Part shown: positions 62,544 through 64,000 of the stretch, piece after piece
Position numbering within the stretch: position 1 is the stretch's first letter
Layout of the letters: every line of letters starts with the position of its first letter
Program-made: the position numbers and the translations under genes
Assembly: GCA_902774685.1 (NCBI GenBank)
Contig: CACYJH010000008.1
Coordinates: 1 to 64,000, forward strand
Direction of reading: 5' to 3'
Source of the DNA: an uncultured Methanobrevibacter sp.
Lineage (GTDB): Archaea; Methanobacteriota; Methanobacteria; Methanobacteriales; Methanobacteriaceae
DNA: 64,000 bases
Notes under the pieces: model-generated
The model's input: only the letters and a program-made list of their open reading frames with translations
Database searches by the model: none
What the model was told of the DNA's origin: nothing

Positions 62544-63711
62544 TTATTCTTCTTGTAATGCATCATATAAAACTGGTAAGAATGCTCCTACATCAGTTAC
62601 AATACCTACAACTTGTGCACTACCTCTATCTGAAAGTTTAGTAACGGTAGATGGATTGATATCTACACAAATACTTTTAACTCTTGAAGGCAATAAGTTA
62701 CCAGTTGCAATGGAATGTAACATTGTGGAAATCATAATGACCATGTCAACTTCTTGAGCATATTTACGCATTAGTTTTTGAGACTCTACAGTGTCTGTAA
62801 TTACATCAGGAAGTGGACCATCATCACGAATGGAACCTGCCAATACAAATGGAACATCATTTTTAATACATTCATACATGATTCCGCTTTTTAAGGTTCC
62901 GTCTTCTACAGCTTCTCTAATAGAACCGGATTTATTGATTCTATTGATTGCTCTCATATGGTGAGTATGACCATGAGCAACAACTTCACCGGTCTTTACA
63001 TTTACACCAAGAGAAGTTCCGAATTGATCGCATTCAATATCGTGAGTAGCTAAAGCGTTACCTGCAAAAATAACATCGATGATTCCATCCTTTACAAGTT
63101 GTGCAACGATTCCTGCAGAACCTGTATGCACAATAGCTGGACCTCCAACAAGTGCAATCTTTCCGCCTTTAGCCTTGACATTCTTAATCTCAGTTGCAAC
63201 ATCATTGATGATGCTCATCATAGGTTTTTCAGAAGAAACTTCACTGTTCATGAATTCAAATACACCTTGCTTGCCTCTTGATCTTTGAGGTGGTGTGATT
63301 TTAACTCCTTCCCTACCAACTACAATCAAGTCTCCTTTCTTAATGTCTGCAATTGGTTTGCATCTGGCAGTCTTGTTTTCTTCATCTATAACGATTAAAC
63401 AGTCCATTTCAATTTCATCTACAAGAATCCATTCATCTTTATAATAAATATGAGTTACATGATGGCTTGTTGAGTAAAAACCTTCTGGAGCTACTTGATC
63501 TTTTGGAGAAGGGACTAAATTGACCTCTTCAATTTCAGATATTGAAACCCCAATAAAGTTAAGTTCATCAAGAAGTATCAGATTTGCGTTTTCCTATATC
63601 AAACTCTAGTATATCAAAGTCTCCACCCTTATCCATAATAATATCCATGGTTTTAGGAAGAGTTAAAGAATCAATGATATGACCAGACAATTCTATTTCT
63701 CTTTTATACAT
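62544..63711 (-). pseudogene. TIGR00300 family (ornithine cyclodeaminase-like) gene with internal frameshift deletion
   Basis: The family is reported to be archaeal ornithine cyclodeaminase. The first frame starts at the ATG at 63711 (after AGGAGA) and gives [20 protein letters not shown] to [11 protein letters not shown], then stops at 63568. A second frame resumes at [20 protein letters not shown] and runs unbroken to 62544 through the conserved [28 protein letters not shown] and [10 protein letters not shown] blocks. About 20 codons between KSDTS and the LLDEL helix are missing and the frame is lost. Everything else is intact, so the lesion is recent or an assembly fault. The open part from 63407 alone would be annotated as a 287-aa protein. 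Confidence 0.85.
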
Positions 63712-64000
63712 TAAAAATCTCCTAATTTTTTATAATTTGTAAAAATGATTTAAATTAATATTTTTTAAAAATATGATTAATAAATTTTATAATTTGATTT
63801 TTATAATTTAAATTTTACTTATAATTTAAATTTTACTTATATAGTAAATAATAAATTATAATTAAAATATGTGTTTAAGTAATATTTAATATTATTTGTT
63901 GAAAAACAATAGCCAAATAAAAAGTAAAAAATGATAATTGAAAAATGAAAAATAAAGACTTATCTAAGCAAATAAAGTCAAGAAATCATAGATTATTTTA
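63712..64000. other. Upstream region of the TIGR00300 gene
   Basis: 289 bp of AT-rich DNA to the window end. An 18-bp unit, TTATAATTTAAATTTTAC, occurs twice in tandem at about 63801-63836. TATA-like sequence (ACTTATATAG) follows. No gene is visible. Confidence 0.5.

Overview
The window is a stretch of a low-GC, gene-dense chromosome of a hydrogenotrophic methanogen, most probably Methanobrevibacter or a close relative in the Methanobacteriales (inferred from gene content and base composition, not from a search). The signs are genes for methanopterin (RFAP synthase), methanofuran (MfnD, MfnF), archaeal ether lipids (CarS and a Tes-type tetraether synthase), two HMf-type histones, archaeal Elp3, Nog1, S17e, PyrI, a GHMP-type shikimate kinase and RibL. 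Shine-Dalgarno motifs of the GGTG or GGAGG type precede most starts. I see no rRNA, CRISPR array, insertion sequence, integrase or prophage.

Layout. 1-7.4 kb, mostly minus: lysine pathway (dapB cut by the window edge, dapA, lysC), chorismate mutase with S17e, a radical SAM protein, a TPR protein, a zinc-ribbon protein and shikimate kinase. 7.7-16.1 kb, mostly plus: SppA protease, a small thioredoxin, a GT4 glycosyltransferase, MoaC, a Hel308-like helicase, DUF2098 and PRC-barrel proteins, Elp3. 16.3-31 kb: DeoC, tRNA-Phe beside a tRNA 3' relic, a histone, a MiaB-like methylthiotransferase, HVO_0476 zinc finger, HacB/LeuD, RFAP synthase, Tes, CarS, an anchored M14-like protein, and a mfnF-mfnD-wecB run. 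31-41.6 kb: DUF447, TruA, NudC and an Opp/Nik-type ABC transporter operon that carries a GNAT gene, beside a QueG-like Fe-S protein and a second, paralogous GNAT. 41.6-49.2 kb: a Bcr-type ABC exporter, a broken hisA, RibL, ArgC, a flavodoxin, SecF and SecD. 49.5-64 kb: a GMC flavoprotein with a ferredoxin-like cysteine cluster, an EamA half-transporter, PyrI, TldD, AMMECR1, Nog1, a second histone, an Hsp20-like protein, a SIS protein, a second DUF447, adenine deaminase and a broken TIGR00300 (ornithine cyclodeaminase-like) gene.

Most worth a second look. (1) Two conserved enzyme genes, hisA and the TIGR00300 gene, each carry a short out-of-frame internal deletion at a microhomology. They are real lesions or assembly faults. 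(2) Pairs of a 9-bp palindrome, AGTANTACT, lie before both the Opp/Nik-type operon and the second GNAT gene, and the first GNAT is inside that operon, so together they look like one regulon. (3) An array of dyads with an exact 20-bp period overlaps the promoter of the ABC exporter. (4) GTATAC sites flank the TATA box of the Hsp20 gene. (5) A 23-nt tRNA 3' fragment lies between the TATA box and tRNA-Phe. (6) A recurring ACTATTTTT motif, in the sense direction after stop codons, looks like this genome's transcription end signal. (7) The end of mfnD is copied in tandem outside the gene.
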